This document shows positions 1 through 8,351 of a stretch of DNA of 10,515 nucleotides, piece by piece. Position 1 is the stretch's first letter. Every line of letters starts with the position of its first letter. The notes under the pieces are model-generated. The model was not told where the DNA came from. It did not search any database and worked only from the letters and a program-made list of their open reading frames with translations. The position numbers and the translations under genes are program-made. Where the stretch lies: the NCBI GenBank assembly GCA_947457445.1, contig CANGVO010000024.1, forward strand, positions 1-10,515, read 5' to 3'. Origin of the DNA: Actinomycetota bacterium (GTDB lineage Bacteria; Actinomycetota; Actinomycetes; Nanopelagicales; Nanopelagicaceae).

Positions 1-1233
1 CTCGGCGACCGACGCATTGAGTGCGATATCGCTGCGATAGAAAGATCCGGAAAGTTCAATCTGTGAGATTGCGCGATATGCACGATCACGGGCCTCGGTT
101 AGATCAACGCCTAACCCTGTAACCGTCATTACTCGACCACCGCTTGAAACCAATCCATTTGCTGTCAGAGAAGTTCCGGCGTGAAAAATTTGAGTCTTTT
201 CGATTGATGGAATATTTGAAATTAATCCATCGGTCTTTGGTGATTCAGGATAACCCTGCGCAGCAAGAACAACTGTGACTGCGCTTTCATCGCGCCAAGT
301 AAGCGCCACATCATCCAACGAATCTGTCGCCGCTTTGTAAAGAAGTTGCGCAAGAGGTGTTGTAAGGCGCGGGATCAATACTTGTGTTTCAGGATCACCA
401 AAGCGCGCATTAAATTCGATGACTCGCAATCCGTGATCGGTTAAAGCGAGTCCGGCATATAGGAGTCCGACAAACGGGGTGCCTCGTGCAGCCATTTCAG
501 CGATAACTGGCGCCAATACTTTCTCGTAAGTTTCATCCATGATGTCATCGGGTGCCCATGGAAGTGGTGAGTATGCACCCATGCCACCTGTATTTGGACC
601 TTCATCCCGGTCGTAAGCTCGCTTAAAATCTTGCGCTGGTTGCATCGGTAAAACATTTCGGCCGTCAGAAATTCCAAATAACGAAATCTCAGGGCCATTT
701 AAAAACTCTTCAATTACAACTCGCTTGCACGCCATTGCATGTTCCAAAGCTTTGGTGCGATCTTCGGTGACAACGACACCTTTGCCCGCCGCAAGCCCGT
801 CATCTTTAACAACATAGGGAGCACCGAAAGCATCAAGTGCACTTTCAATCTCTGATTTAGTATCACAGGTGAAACTGCGCGCAGTTGGAACACCTGCATC
901 GCGCATTACACCCTTTGCAAAATCTTTTGAACCTTCGAGTTGGGCGGCAGCTTTAGACGGGCCAAAAACAGCGAAACCTGCTGCTCGTAGGCCATCGGCC
1001 ACTCCGTTAACAAGTGGAACTTCGGGTCCAATTACGACTAAATCTGCACTTAATGATTTAGCTAGCGAAAGCACTGCGTCGTTATCTTTTATATCAACAG
1101 GATGATTTGTTGCAATCTGTGCAGTACCTGGATTTCCAGGTGCACAATGAAGTTCAGTACAACTTGGATCTGCTTGTAACCCTAGTGCGAGTGCGTGTTC
1201 ACGACCGCCGCTTCCGACTAGGAGGATTTTCAT
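1..1233 (-). CDS. purD: Phosphoribosylamine-glycine ligase (GAR synthetase), 3' end cut by window edge
   Basis: PurD joins 5-phosphoribosylamine and glycine with ATP to give glycinamide ribonucleotide, the second step of de novo purine synthesis, in the cytoplasm. My translation of the minus strand gives 411 codons with no stop before the window edge. It opens with the N-domain motif GSGGREHAL (residues 7-15). The ATP-grasp glycine-rich stretch [12 protein letters not shown] lies at about 142-153, the [12 protein letters not shown] block near 212-223, and an [13 protein letters not shown] block further on that carries metal/ATP ligands. Family members are about 420-430 residues, so only the extreme C-terminus should be missing. 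The ATG lies 3 nt after the purA stop (TAA ACC ATG) and has no good Shine-Dalgarno (SD) sequence close by, so it is probably translationally coupled to purA. The protein is recognised with confidence; the missing end cannot be judged. Confidence 0.97.
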   Translation of the reverse strand, partial: MKILLVGSGGREHALALGLQADPSCTELHCAPGNPGTAQIATNHPVDIKDNDAVLSLAKSLSADLVVIGPEVPLVNGVADGLRAAGFAVFGPSKAAAQLEGSKDFAKGVMRDAGVPTARSFTCDTKSEIESALDAFGAPYVVKDDGLAAGKGVVVTEDRTKALEHAMACKRVVIEEFLNGPEISLFGISDGRNVLPMQPAQDFKRAYDRDEGPNTGGMGAYSPLPWAPDDIMDETYEKVLAPVIAEMAARGTPFVGLLYAGLALTDHGLRVIEFNARFGDPETQVLIPRLTTPLAQLLYKAATDSLDDVALTWRDESAVTVVLAAQGYPESPKTDGLISNIPSIEKTQIFHAGTSLTANGLVSSGGRVMTVTGLGVDLTEARDRAYRAISQIELSGSFYRSDIALNASVAE

Positions 1234-1236
1234 GGT

Positions 1237-2541
<1,305 letters not shown>

Positions 2542-2556
2542 TTAACGAGTAATTAC

Positions 2557-3591
2557 TTACTTCTTAAGTGATGTGCCGGTTGAACGAAGATCTTCGCAAG
2601 CATGGACAACACGTGCTGCCATTCCTGCTTCTGCGGCCTTGCCCCACGCACGTGGATCGTAAGCCTTCTTGTTTCCAACTTCACCATCGATCTTTAGTAC
2701 GCCGTCATAATTCTTGAGCATGTGATCAACAACTGGTCGAGTAAATGCATACTGAGTATCAGTATCGATATTCATCTTAATTACACCGTAATCAAGTGAA
2801 TCGCGAATTTCTGAAAGAAGTGAGCCAGAACCACCGTGGAAAACAAGGTCCATTGGCTTGCTTCCTGCGGCAAGACCTTTCTTAGCAACAACAGCATCTT
2901 GCAGTGTCTGCAAAATCTTTGGTTGAAGTACAACGTTGCCTGGCTTATAAACACCGTGAACGTTTCCGAATGTTGCAGCAACCATGTATCGACCACGTTC
3001 GCCAAGGCCAAGTGTTTCGATAGTCATCAGCGCATCTTCAGGAGTTGAGTAAAGCTTGGCATCGTGTTTTGCTTCTACGCCATCTTCTTCTCCACCAACA
3101 ACGCCGATTTCGATTTCTAGAATTGTGCGAGCAGCAACTGACTTAGTTAGAAGTTCATCAGCGATCTTCATATTTTCATTCATATCAACTGCTGAGCCAT
3201 CCCACATGTGTGAGTTGAATAAAGGTGCTTGACCATTCTTGATACGCGCTGCGCCAATTTCAAGAAGAGGACGCATGTAGCCATCCAACTTTTCTGCTGG
3301 GCAATGGTCGGTGTGGATTGCAATATTTACGTTGTAATTCTTAGCAACAACATGGGCGAACTCGGCGAGCGCTACTGCGCCATCAACCATGTTCTTAACG
3401 GTTGAACCGGATGCGTATTCCGCACCGCCCCATGAAAATTGGATGATTCCATCTGACTCAGCTTCGGCGAAACCACGAATTGCTGCGATAAGTGTTTGTG
3501 ATGAAGAAACGTTGATTGCGGGATATGCGAATGCGCCTGCTTTGGCGCGATCAAGCATTTCTGCATAAATTTCTGGGGTTGCAATGGCCAT
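2557..3591 (-). CDS. fba: Class II (zinc-dependent) fructose-bisphosphate aldolase
   Basis: This enzyme reversibly splits fructose 1,6-bisphosphate into dihydroxyacetone phosphate and glyceraldehyde 3-phosphate, serving glycolysis and gluconeogenesis in the cytoplasm. It has 344 residues, normal for the class IIA type. Visible active-site features are HTDHCP (93-98), with the catalytic Asp95 and zinc ligand His96. The EIGVVGGEEDG loop (about 161-171) follows, then NVHGVYKPGNV with zinc ligand His212. FHGGSGS (251-257) holds the third zinc ligand His252, and NIDTDTQ (274-280) binds the substrate phosphate/hydroxyls. The start has a GGAG at 3597-3600 with a 5-nt spacer. A GATAAT hexamer at 3603-3608 could alternatively give a nearly leaderless transcript. 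It is the first gene of a probable fba-purA-purD operon. A terminator-like hairpin lies about 100 nt upstream on the same strand. Confidence 0.98.
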   Translation of the reverse strand: MAIATPEIYAEMLDRAKAGAFAYPAINVSSSQTLIAAIRGFAEAESDGIIQFSWGGAEYASGSTVKNMVDGAVALAEFAHVVAKNYNVNIAIHTDHCPAEKLDGYMRPLLEIGAARIKNGQAPLFNSHMWDGSAVDMNENMKIADELLTKSVAARTILEIEIGVVGGEEDGVEAKHDAKLYSTPEDALMTIETLGLGERGRYMVAATFGNVHGVYKPGNVVLQPKILQTLQDAVVAKKGLAAGSKPMDLVFHGGSGSLLSEIRDSLDYGVIKMNIDTDTQYAFTRPVVDHMLKNYDGVLKIDGEVGNKKAYDPRAWGKAAEAGMAARVVHACEDLRSTGTSLKK

Positions 3592-3602
3592 GATGACTCC
3601 AA

Positions 3603-3608
3603 ATTATC
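3603..3608 (-). promoter_or_regulatory. fba: Possible -10 element for the fba operon
   Basis: On the minus strand GATAAT matches TATAAT at five of six positions and ends 11 nt before the fba ATG. Transcription from it would start only about 3-4 nt before the start codon and would exclude the SD-like GGAG at 3597-3600, so the two signals compete. No recognisable -35 hexamer lies 17 bp upstream (GCTCGG). This is tentative. Confidence 0.25.
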
Positions 3609-3630
3609 TCGGGTGTAATCCCTGACCGAG
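3608..3630 (-). other. Small hairpin just upstream of the fba start
   Basis: CTCGG (3608-3612) and CCGAG (3626-3630) are perfect 5-nt inverted arms with a 13-nt loop. They lie just upstream of the fba SD sequence and overlap the possible -10 element. The hairpin would form only in a transcript started further upstream. The short stem and large loop make chance a realistic explanation, and I do not recognise a riboswitch class here. Confidence 0.2.
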
Positions 3631-3688
3631 CGCTTCATTGGGCCGAATTCAGGCTTACGCCATATCCAACCACCTTCACGGGCGGATG

Positions 3689-3727
3689 AAAAATCGCCAT
3701 TCCCTACACGCGTAGAAAATGGCGATT
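3689..3727 (-). terminator. Rho-independent terminator-like hairpin, minus strand
   Basis: Read on the minus strand, 3692-3727 folds into a continuous 16-bp stem closed by a 4-nt GCGT loop. The outer 10 bp (AATCGCCATT / AATGGCGATT) are perfect, followed by two U-G pairs and a 4-bp CTAC/GTAG inner stem. Three U residues follow at 3691-3689, extending a U run of five. In plus-strand RNA the two wobble pairs become A-C mismatches and no T run follows, so the signal points to minus-strand transcription. It lies between a candidate small ORF (stop at 3763) and fba (start at 3591). It could end a short transcript or act as an attenuator before fba. Confidence 0.6.
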
Positions 3728-3762
3728 CGTCAGCCGATCGGCGCCCAATTAAGGATCACTTT

Positions 3763-3861
3763 TCAGGGATGCAGGGATTTCTGCAGGAAGGCAATCAGGG
3801 CGGCCAACAGAGCAGGGTTGGAAAGTAGTTTGAGTAAGCCAGCTATAAATGAGATGAGCAT
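3763..3861 (-). CDS. Candidate 32-residue hydrophobic, cationic small protein
   Basis: I do not recognise this peptide. The ORF has an ATG preceded by GAAAGG (3867-3872) at a 5-nt spacer, which is a good SD arrangement. It encodes 32 residues, beginning MLISFIAGLLKLL and ending AALIAFLQKSLHP, around a central Ser-Asn-Pro. It is rich in Leu, Ile, Ala and Phe, has Lys11 and Lys28, and contains no acidic residue. It could form a short amphipathic or membrane helix on either side of the proline. A strong minus-strand terminator-like hairpin lies 36 nt after the stop. Small hydrophobic cationic peptides of this kind include type I toxins, membrane-active peptides and small membrane subunits, but nothing assigns it to one. 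No convincing promoter was seen. Chance is possible at this length; the combination of SD, hydrophobicity and terminator is what supports it. Confidence 0.4.
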   Translation of the reverse strand: MLISFIAGLLKLLSNPALLAALIAFLQKSLHP

Positions 3862-3870
3862 TTTTTCCTT

Positions 3871-3906
3871 TCATCGAATCAATAGTTCGTGCGAGGGCGG
3901 GATCAT
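3871..3906 (-). CDS. Possible 11-residue leader ORF upstream of the small protein
   Basis: This very short ORF reads MIPPSHELLIR then stop. It is preceded by AAAGGAG, a near-perfect SD core, but only 2 nt separate that core from the ATG, which is tighter than ideal. An in-frame ATG six codons earlier (at 3924) would extend it to 17 residues. Its stop lies 9 nt before the start of the 32-residue ORF, with that ORF's SD sequence in between. This spacing would allow translational coupling. It may be a leader peptide or simply chance. Confidence 0.2.
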   Translation of the reverse strand: MIPPSHELLIR

Positions 3907-3962
3907 CTCTCCTTTCTGAAGCATCACAACTGAAAATCCTTCCCCCTGTTGATATTCGCTAG

Positions 3963-3968
3963 TAATCT
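3963..3968 (+). promoter_or_regulatory. acs: Probable -10 element for a leaderless acs transcript
   Basis: TAATCT fits the actinobacterial TANNNT -10 pattern and ends 8 nt before the acs ATG, so transcription would begin at or next to the start codon. The region before the ATG has no SD sequence, which agrees with a leaderless message. The -35 region (TTCCCC at 3940-3945) is weak. Confidence 0.45.
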
Positions 3969-3976
3969 GCAGAGTT

Positions 3977-5947
3977 ATGAGTCCAGAAAAATTTGGCGAT
4001 TCCATTGAAAACCTCTCTCACGAGAACCGTCACTTTCCACCGAGCGCACAATTTGCTGCGCAAGCCAACGCAAAACCAAATTTGTATGCCCATGCCGATA
4101 AAGATCGTTTAGCGTTTTGGGAAGAACAAGCGCGCGAATTAACTTGGGATAAGTCATGGGATCGCGTCTTGGAATGGAATCCACCGTATGCGAAATGGTT
4201 TCTCGGCGGAAAAATAAATGCCTCAGTAAATGCACTTGATCGTCATGTTGCGGCAGGACGTGGTGAACGTGTTGCTTTCCATTTCGAAGGTGAGCCGGGA
4301 GATACTCGAACAATCACCTATTCGCAGATGTTAGATGAAGTATCGCAAGCCGCACATGCTTTAACCGAACTGGGAATCAAACCTGGCGATCGCGTTGCAA
4401 TTTATTTGCCAATGATTCCAGAGGCGGCGGTTGCGATGTTGGCCTGTGCGCGTATTGGAGCGGTGCATTCCGTTGTATTTGGTGGATTTTCTGCCGATGC
4501 ACTGCTATCTCGAATTCAAGATGCTGATGCAAAGTTAGTAATCACTGCAGATGGTGGATTCCGTAAAGGGGCAGCCTTTGCTTTAAAGCCAGCGGTGGAT
4601 GATGCTCTAAAAGGAAAGCACAACGTTGCAAAAGTATTGGTTGTGAAGCGCACCGGACAAGAGACATCCTGGAATTCTGATCGTGATATTTGGTGGCATG
4701 AAATCGTGGGGCGACAGAGTAAGTCGCACACACCAGAATTTTTTGAGAGTGAACACCCACTGTTTATTCTCTACACCTCTGGCACTACCGCAAAACCAAA
4801 GGGAATTTTTCACACAACTGGTGGCTACTTAACCCAAGCCGCGTACACACATCGAGTCGTCTTTGATATCAAAGCGGATACCGATATTTATTGGTGCACT
4901 GCAGATGTCGGCTGGATTACCGGACATTCATACGTGGTTTATGGCCCGCTTATCAACGGTGCAACCCAAGTTATGTATGAAGGAACTCCTGATACTCCTC
5001 ATAAGGGGCGCATCTTTGAAATTATTGCAAAGTACGGTGTAACTATTTTGTACACCGCTCCAACTTTGATTAGAACATGGATGAAATGGGGAGATGAATT
5101 CCCTAAAGCGCACAATTTAACTTCACTGCGCTTGCTTGGCTCAGTTGGTGAACCGATTAATCCAGAAGCTTGGATGTGGTACCGCGAAGTTATCGGATCA
5201 AATAACTGTCCAATCGTTGATACTTGGTGGCAAACCGAAACTGGTGCAATCATGATTTCGCCTTTGCCCGGTGTAACCGCAACCAAACCCGGCTCGGCTA
5301 TGAAAACAATTCCGGGTATTAGCGCAAAAGTTGTTGATGATTCAGGTACCGCGGTTCCTAACGGACACGGTGGATTCTTAATTTTGGATCAACCGTGGCC
5401 ATCAATGCTGCGCGGTGTTTGGGGCGAAGACGAGAGATATAAAGAAACCTATTGGTCACGTTTTGCTGGGATTTATTTTGCAGGTGATGGCGCAAAGTTA
5501 GATGATGAAGGTGCGATTTGGTTGATGGGTCGAGTTGACGATGTGATGAATGTTTCTGGACACCGAATATCTACAACTGAAGTTGAATCCGCGCTGGTGT
5601 CACACGAAGCTGTTGCAGAGGCAGCAGTTGTTGGCGCATCCGATGAAATGACAGGCCAAGGAATTGTGGCCTTTGTAATTTTACGCGGCGGAATTCCGCA
5701 CGCCGGTGGCGAAGAGCTGGTTAAAGAGCTTCGTGCGCATGTAACCAAGGAAATTGGCGCTATTGCGCGCCCGCGTCAGATTATGGTCGTTGCTGAATTG
5801 CCAAAAACGCGTAGCGGAAAAATCATGCGCCGCTTGCTCAAAGATGTCGCAGAAAACCGAGCGGTTGGAGATGCCACTACGCTGGCCGATCCAAATGTAA
5901 TGAAATTAATTTCCGAAGGGCTAAATAGTTCTAAAGACGAAGATTAA
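3977..5947 (+). CDS. acs: Acetyl-CoA synthetase (AMP-forming)
   Basis: Acs activates acetate with ATP to acetyl-AMP and transfers the acetyl group to CoA, feeding acetate into central metabolism in the cytoplasm. The 656-residue protein matches the usual length. The N-terminal acetyl-CoA synthetase domain is followed by the AMP-binding P-loop-like motif YTSGTTAKPKG (266-276). The ADVGWITGHSYVVYGPL segment follows, then GSVGEPINPEAW, and DTWWQTETG (415-423), whose tryptophans shape the small acetate pocket. The mobile C-terminal domain ends in PKTRSGKIMRR, with Lys615 at the place that is reversibly acetylated in known Acs enzymes. The start has no SD and sits 8 nt after a TANNNT element, suggesting a leaderless mRNA. 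Its 3' end overlaps the convergent cvpA gene by 17 bp. The two-Trp pocket motif favours acetate over propionate, though propionate as a side substrate cannot be excluded. Confidence 0.96.
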   Translation: MSPEKFGDSIENLSHENRHFPPSAQFAAQANAKPNLYAHADKDRLAFWEEQARELTWDKSWDRVLEWNPPYAKWFLGGKINASVNALDRHVAAGRGERVAFHFEGEPGDTRTITYSQMLDEVSQAAHALTELGIKPGDRVAIYLPMIPEAAVAMLACARIGAVHSVVFGGFSADALLSRIQDADAKLVITADGGFRKGAAFALKPAVDDALKGKHNVAKVLVVKRTGQETSWNSDRDIWWHEIVGRQSKSHTPEFFESEHPLFILYTSGTTAKPKGIFHTTGGYLTQAAYTHRVVFDIKADTDIYWCTADVGWITGHSYVVYGPLINGATQVMYEGTPDTPHKGRIFEIIAKYGVTILYTAPTLIRTWMKWGDEFPKAHNLTSLRLLGSVGEPINPEAWMWYREVIGSNNCPIVDTWWQTETGAIMISPLPGVTATKPGSAMKTIPGISAKVVDDSGTAVPNGHGGFLILDQPWPSMLRGVWGEDERYKETYWSRFAGIYFAGDGAKLDDEGAIWLMGRVDDVMNVSGHRISTTEVESALVSHEAVAEAAVVGASDEMTGQGIVAFVILRGGIPHAGGEELVKELRAHVTKEIGAIARPRQIMVVAELPKTRSGKIMRRLLKDVAENRAVGDATTLADPNVMKLISEGLNSSKDED

Positions 5948-6425
5948 GGAATTCTTCTTTAACCCAATCATTTGCTTGCGTAATTAAGCCAGGAATATAA
6001 GGCTGGATTTTTGGCAGTATCTTGCTTTCAGTAATCTGGTTTTGTGCGCTCTCCCAAGGTGACCAGAGAAGCACCGTGGCAATTAAATAAAGTGCGATAA
6101 CAGTGCGAGCAACTTCTAGTGCAGCTCCGGCAACCGAATCGATAAAAGCAAGTGGGCCTCGGAAAATCGTCGCACGCATACCTTTTGCTAGCGCACCTGC
6201 CAAGAACGAACAGAGATAGCCGCCTGCAACGATTGCAATAATGACAAAACCGATTCTCTTTACATCTAAAGTCCAGCTGTGCGAAAACTGGAGTGAAAGA
6301 TAGATTCCTAAAACCCCACCTAGTACAAATCCAACAAATTTGAAGAGCGTGCGGATTAAACCATTTCGATAACCAATGATTGAAGTAGCAAGTATCGAAC
6401 CAAGAATGACGAGATCAACCAGCAT
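5931..6425 (-). CDS. CvpA-family membrane protein resembling the MarP membrane half, without a protease domain
   Basis: This is a 164-residue integral membrane protein with about four hydrophobic segments (residues 2-18, 28-46, 58-79 and 103-121) and a short polar tail. The GYRNGLIRTLFKFVGFVLGG stretch and the FIDSVAG segment before the last helix fit the CvpA fold. The M. tuberculosis MarP protein (Rv3671c), next to the same thioredoxin/nth/crp genes, has such a four-helix region followed by a periplasmic trypsin-like protease. Here the reading frame stops about 40 residues after the last helix and the next gene begins, so no protease part exists. CvpA proteins are linked to colicin V production and envelope biology; the molecular role is not settled. 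Its ATG overlaps the thioredoxin-like gene's stop (TGATG). An AGGAG lies 10 nt upstream. Confidence 0.8.
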   Translation of the reverse strand: MLVDLVILGSILATSIIGYRNGLIRTLFKFVGFVLGGVLGIYLSLQFSHSWTLDVKRIGFVIIAIVAGGYLCSFLAGALAKGMRATIFRGPLAFIDSVAGAALEVARTVIALYLIATVLLWSPWESAQNQITESKILPKIQPYIPGLITQANDWVKEEFLNLRL

Positions 6426-6955
6426 CAGATCTTTACTCCTAAATACTTGGCGGTGAGTTTGATTAACTCATCTTCTGATTTTATAACGCCTATTTTTTTA
6501 AATGCTACTTCGCCATTTATGTCTATGAACCAGGTAACTGGAACGCCCATACCGAAGAATCCCCGTGTCGTGTCTTCGCGATCATAAAAATTAGGCCATG
6601 TCATTCCATGTTTCTCAATAAATTTACGCGAATCCTCTGGAGATGCTTCCTCGACCGCTACGCCGACTAACTGCACCTTGCTCTTGGCCTTGCTGTAAAA
6701 ACTCACAAATTCGGGCATCTCGGCTAAACAAGTTGTGCACCAAGAGCCCCAAACATTGATGATCATCGGGCCACGCAAAGATTCAAGAATTGCGCCCTTT
6801 GAACCATCAACACATTCAACGAAAATCCCTTTTGTAATTGATTTATCTGCAACGACTGATTCGCAAGATATGACTTCTCCCTTTACCGAAACAGGTTCTG
6901 GTGATGCACATGAGGTCAGTAATACCGTTAATAGAAATATTCCAATGCGCTTCAT
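6425..6955 (-). CDS. TlpA-like thioredoxin-fold lipoprotein
   Basis: This is a predicted secreted lipoprotein with thiol-disulfide chemistry outside the cytoplasmic membrane. The 176 residues begin with a short signal peptide ([13 protein letters not shown]) and a lipobox LTSC whose Cys16 would be lipidated. The thioredoxin fold carries the redox site WCTTC (Cys73, Cys76) and the cis-proline loop GVPVTWFID (Pro139). Two further cysteines, Cys31 and Cys48, lie between lipobox and catalytic domain and could form a structural or relay disulfide. Homologues in this position in other actinobacteria (Rv3673c in M. tuberculosis) are TlpA/ResA-like. The exact partner, such as cytochrome c maturation or general disulfide reduction, cannot be read from the sequence. 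It overlaps nth by 4 nt (ATGA) and cvpA by 1 nt, and a GAGGA SD lies 6 nt before the ATG. Confidence 0.9.
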   Translation of the reverse strand: MKRIGIFLLTVLLTSCASPEPVSVKGEVISCESVVADKSITKGIFVECVDGSKGAILESLRGPMIINVWGSWCTTCLAEMPEFVSFYSKAKSKVQLVGVAVEEASPEDSRKFIEKHGMTWPNFYDREDTTRGFFGMGVPVTWFIDINGEVAFKKIGVIKSEDELIKLTAKYLGVKI

Positions 6956-7650
6956 CGAAAATCCTCATCACTTTTGACTAAGGCTCTCGCTTTTAACTTA
7001 TCCATTTCACCAATTCCGAAGGATGGACATATCTTCGCAACTGGACATGCGCCACATGCAGGTTTACGTGAATGACAAATACGTCTCCCATGCCAGATCA
7101 TTCGTTGCGACAAGTTGGTCCACTCCTTCTGAGGGATTAACTCTCCCACTTCGAATTCAACTTTTACGGGATCTTTCGATTCGCTCCACTCGAATCGGCG
7201 CGAAAGCCTTCCAAAGTGCGTGTCGACAGTAATTCCAGGAATATCAAATGCGTGCCCAAGAACAACATTGGCAGTCTTTCTACCAACGCCAGGCAAAGTA
7301 ACCAGCTCATCTAAAGTTTGTGGAACTTCACCAGCGAAATCTTCAATAATTTTTATCGCTAGTCCTTTTATATGTCGAGCCTTCGCTCGAAAGAAGCCAG
7401 TTGTGTAAATGAGATCTTCGATATCTACCAACGAAGCTTTCGCATACGCAAGCACATTTTTATACTTTTTAAAGAGTGCGGGGGTTACCTGGTTGACCCG
7501 TTTGTCAGTGCATTGCGCAGATAAAACTGTTGCAATAGTTAGCTCGAGTGGATTAGAAAAATCTAATTCACAGCGCACATTTGGATAGGTCTTGCTCAAA
7601 ACCCTATAGATGGCCCTTGCGCTCTTTCGAGTTTCATAATCTTGGGCCAT
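6952..7650 (-). CDS. nth: Endonuclease III (DNA glycosylase/AP lyase)
   Basis: Nth removes oxidised pyrimidines from DNA and nicks the abasic site, starting base-excision repair. The 232-residue protein shows the helix-hairpin-helix LPGVGRKTA (119-127), with catalytic Lys125. Asp143, the second catalytic residue, lies in VDTHFGRLS. The C-terminal [4Fe-4S] loop has cysteines 192, 199, 202 and 208 in the canonical C-X6-C-X2-C-X5-C spacing. All key residues are present. The N-terminal segment is slightly longer than in E. coli Nth, as in other actinobacteria. The ATG lacks an SD and sits 6 nt after a TAGTTT -10-like element, suggesting a leaderless message. It heads the nth - thioredoxin-like - cvpA operon and diverges from crp across 17 bp. 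Confidence 0.97.
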   Translation of the reverse strand: MAQDYETRKSARAIYRVLSKTYPNVRCELDFSNPLELTIATVLSAQCTDKRVNQVTPALFKKYKNVLAYAKASLVDIEDLIYTTGFFRAKARHIKGLAIKIIEDFAGEVPQTLDELVTLPGVGRKTANVVLGHAFDIPGITVDTHFGRLSRRFEWSESKDPVKVEFEVGELIPQKEWTNLSQRMIWHGRRICHSRKPACGACPVAKICPSFGIGEMDKLKARALVKSDEDFR

Positions 7651-7655
7651 ACGAG

Positions 7656-7662
7656 TAAACTA
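7656..7662. promoter_or_regulatory. Shared bidirectional -10 element for nth and crp
   Basis: The seven bases TAAACTA read as TAAACT on the plus strand (7656-7661) and TAGTTT on the minus strand (7662-7657). Both fit TANNNT. Each ends exactly 6 nt before a start codon: the crp GTG at 7668 and the nth ATG at 7650. With a 17-bp spacer, the -35 positions are TTCATA (7633-7638) for crp and TTCATC (7680-7685, minus) for nth. Neither gene has an SD, so both messages are probably leaderless. Confidence 0.5.
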
Positions 7663-7667
7663 CCGAT

Positions 7668-8351
7668 GTGCCACAAGAAGATGAAGTCGTACGCAGAGCC
7701 CCCCTCTTTACCGCCCTAGACGATGCCGCCGCCGCCTCATTGCGCGCATCCATGGATACGGTAAAAATTGCTAAGGGTTCGATTCTCTTCAAAGAAGGCG
7801 ATGACGGAGAACATCTCTATGTCATCATTGAAGGAAAGCTCAAGCTAGGAACTTCCAGCGGAGATGGTCGCGAAAACTTACTTTCAATTCTTGGACCTGG
7901 TGAAATGTTCGGTGAACTCTCACTCTTTGATCCCGGCCCCCGCACTTCAACTGCAACAGCGGTCACAGATGCCAAATTGCATTCGCTGAGCCATGAAAAA
8001 GTAATACCTTGGCTTAAGCAAAATCCCGAAGTTTCACTTCAATTATTAGCTCGCTTGGCACAACGTCTGCGCCGCACCAATGAAGCAGTCGGTGATCTTG
8101 TTTTCTCTGACGTTCCAGGTCGCGTTGCAAAGGCGCTAATCGATCTTGGTGATCGATTTGGCAAGACAACATCAGAAGGATTGCTTGTAAATCACGATTT
8201 AACTCAAGAAGAGCTTGCCCAATTAGTTGGTGCATCTCGCGAGACAGTAAATAAAGCGCTTGCCGACTTTGCTGGTCGCGGCTGGTTAAAGCTTGATGGA
8301 CGTTCTGTACTGATTACAGATGTAGAACGTTTAAGTAAGCGTTCTCGCTAG
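7668..8351 (+). CDS. crp: Crp/GlxR-type cAMP-responsive transcription regulator
   Basis: This is a global DNA-binding regulator of the Crp/Fnr superfamily. The 227-residue protein has an N-terminal cyclic-nucleotide domain with FGELSLF (81-87) followed by Arg92-Thr93-Ser94, which fits the phosphate-binding cassette of cAMP-binding members. A dimerisation helix follows at about 115-140. The C-terminal winged helix-turn-helix contains LTQEELAQLVGASRETVNKA (178-197) as the recognition unit. The HTH closely matches what I recall of M. tuberculosis Crp (Rv3676) and Corynebacterium GlxR, which also sits beside nth. The start is GTG at 7668; an ATG two bases earlier is in another frame. No SD is present, so it is probably leaderless. 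The stop abuts the convergent ridA stop with no gap. The ligand is inferred from the family. Confidence 0.95.
   Translation: MPQEDEVVRRAPLFTALDDAAAASLRASMDTVKIAKGSILFKEGDDGEHLYVIIEGKLKLGTSSGDGRENLLSILGPGEMFGELSLFDPGPRTSTATAVTDAKLHSLSHEKVIPWLKQNPEVSLQLLARLAQRLRRTNEAVGDLVFSDVPGRVAKALIDLGDRFGKTTSEGLLVNHDLTQEELAQLVGASRETVNKALADFAGRGWLKLDGRSVLITDVERLSKRSR

Larger units (their letters stand above)
3592..3976. other. 385-bp gap between divergent fba and acs
   Basis: This is the only non-coding stretch above 60 bp in the window, which makes it stand out in so compact a region. From left to right it holds the fba SD sequence and possible -10, a small hairpin (3608-3630), about 60 bp in which I see nothing, and the terminator-like hairpin (3689-3727). 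Then come the candidate 32-residue ORF (3763-3861), the 11-residue ORF (3871-3906) and the acs promoter (3963-3968). No tRNA, known riboswitch or repeat was recognised. Confidence 0.7.

Noticed and set aside
3633..3690. Possible tRNA or riboswitch in the fba leader
   Set aside because: No cloverleaf arms, T-loop sequence or recognisable riboswitch core could be traced on either strand.
3833..3873. Alternative minus-strand frame starting with an ATG at 3873 (MKGKNAHLIYSW...)
   Set aside because: It has no SD at useful distance and overlaps the 32-codon ORF, whose SD it contains as codons 2-3.
3719..3919. A 66-codon plus-strand ORF in the fba-acs gap
   Set aside because: Its ATG lies inside the terminator hairpin, it has no SD or -10 element, the product resembles nothing, and it runs antisense to the better supported small ORF.
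3913..3928. Possible Crp/GlxR site before acs (TCACA at 3924-3928)
   Set aside because: Only one half-site is present; the partner half at 3913-3917 reads TTTCT instead of TGTGA, so the match is no better than chance.
5936..5963. GAAGA/TCTTC inverted repeat at the acs-cvpA junction as a bidirectional terminator
   Set aside because: The stem is only 5 bp and A/T rich, with a long loop, and lies mostly in the cvpA coding region.
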